Below are positions 34,116-34,592 of a stretch of 34,592 nt of DNA, piece after piece. Positions within the stretch are counted from its first letter, which is position 1. Every line of letters starts with the position of its first letter. The stretch is from the NCBI GenBank assembly GCA_946478975.1, contig CAMLEO010000040.1:1-34592 (forward strand), read 5' to 3'. Both the position numbers and the translations under genes were made by a program. Under the pieces are notes generated by a model. The model was given only the letters and a program-made list of their open reading frames with translations. It was not told where the DNA came from and did not search any database. Source of the stretch: an uncultured Steroidobacter sp. (lineage in GTDB: Bacteria; Pseudomonadota; Gammaproteobacteria; Steroidobacterales; Steroidobacteraceae).

Positions 34116-34592
34116 CTACGCAGTGACGGACGAACTGCGATAGCGGGCGACTACTTCGTGCATCGTTATCAGCAGCAGCGCCAGCAGGACGGTTGCCATG
34201 GCAATGGCGCCGAGGCCGAAAATTCGCGTCGCGGCTCCAGCCAGATACGGAACCGTAGCGCTGCCGAGAATCGCACACGCCACGCAGGTCGCGATGACCC
34301 GCGCCAGCTCCGAACGAGGAAAACGGCCGGCGCTTTGCGCGACCAGCGTTGGAAAGATCGGTGCGAGTGCGAAGCCCGTGAGCACCAGTCCGACCGCAGC
34401 CACAGCGTCACGACCGAATGCGAAACTGGTCGTGCCCACCACAGCAACGATGGATCCAATGCGCACCATGCGCGTTGCGCCGACGCGATCGATCGCCGCT
34501 CCCAGCAGCAATCGGCCGGCGAAGATGCTGCCGAAGAAACAACTTGCAGTCAGGCCGGCCGTCGGCACGCTGATGTTCTTCCACTCGGTGAG
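34116..34592 (-). CDS. Major facilitator superfamily transporter (partial, 5' end outside window)
   Basis: The frame is open to the right edge, leaving the C-terminal 158 residues. Five to six hydrophobic segments are visible. FAGRLLLGAAIDRVGATRMVR matches the MFS loop motif between helices (G-R-x-x-D-R-x-G), and GFALAPIFPTLVAQSAGRFP is typical of the C-terminal half of sugar-type MFS carriers. The end is ALLLITMHEVVARYRS followed by a short tail. Substrate cannot be told. It reads towards the TIM-barrel hydrolase gene on the same strand and could be in an operon with it, but a 164-base gap separates them. Confidence 0.8.
   Translation of the reverse strand, partial: LTEWKNISVPTAGLTASCFFGSIFAGRLLLGAAIDRVGATRMVRIGSIVAVVGTTSFAFGRDAVAAVGLVLTGFALAPIFPTLVAQSAGRFPRSELARVIATCVACAILGSATVPYLAGAATRIFGLGAIAMATVLLALLLITMHEVVARYRSSSVTA

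Noticed and set aside
33952..34278. Upstream extension of the TIM-barrel hydrolase gene
   Set aside because: It would bury the signal peptide and overlap the MFS gene; the extra residues have no coding character.

Overview
The window is high-GC DNA (roughly 60-65% by eye), densely packed with short intergenic spaces. No gap between genes exceeds about 205 bases. Several STN-type TonB-dependent receptors, FecI/FecR pairs, paired bactofilins and PAS-rich kinases suggest a free-living Gram-negative proteobacterium that scavenges polymers. A gammaproteobacterium of the Steroidobacter/Xanthomonadales type is my best guess, but it rests on general gene style, not a marker gene. I saw no rRNA, tRNA, insertion sequence, phage gene or CRISPR array.

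Layout. (1) 1-3063: a partial STN-type TonB receptor, divergent from a FecI-like sigma factor and its FecR regulator. (2) 3189-5419: a soluble three-PAS histidine kinase overlapping a single-domain response regulator. (3) 5430-7374, minus strand: two bactofilins and a secreted pentapeptide-repeat protein. (4) 7497-13781: a Tat-type GH27 alpha-galactosidase, a second FecI/FecR pair and a 1052-residue STN-type TonB receptor. Three promoters here share GGTAACC, then 15-16 bases, then GCTCTT(T)GA. This looks like an ECF-sigma promoter upstream of the GH27 gene, of the sigma gene itself and of the receptor, so these four genes look like one regulon. (5) 13731-21495, minus strand: RpiR/SIS regulator, TonB receptor, GntP permease and GH20 beta-hexosaminidase. 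(6) 22-27.7 kb, plus strand and divergent from RpiR: RidA, a D-threonine-aldolase/D-serine-dehydratase-fold enzyme, N-acyl-D-amino-acid deacylase, a Rieske oxygenase and a phytoene-desaturase-like flavoprotein. (7) 27652-29444, minus: a DesK-like kinase and NarL-type regulator, divergent from a small secreted protein, with overlapping TGTCA palindromes between them. (8) 30106-32965, minus: a class II UvrA-like ATPase and a small acidic protein. (9) 33064-34592, minus: a secreted TIM-barrel hydrolase-like protein and the end of an MFS transporter.

The most interesting system is (5)+(6). One RpiR regulator sits between two divergent arms. One arm imports material across the outer and inner membranes and trims beta-hexosaminides. 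The other deacylates N-acyl-D-amino acids, attacks D-amino acids through PLP, and clears the reactive enamine/imine with RidA. An 11-bp direct repeat with a 21-bp period overlaps the predicted RidA promoter, and its core recurs upstream of the TonB receptor. I read it as a scavenging locus for amino-sugar/D-amino-acid material, such as peptidoglycan fragments or N-acyl-D-amino acids. It is extended by an oxygenase/flavoprotein pair whose substrate cannot be told from sequence.
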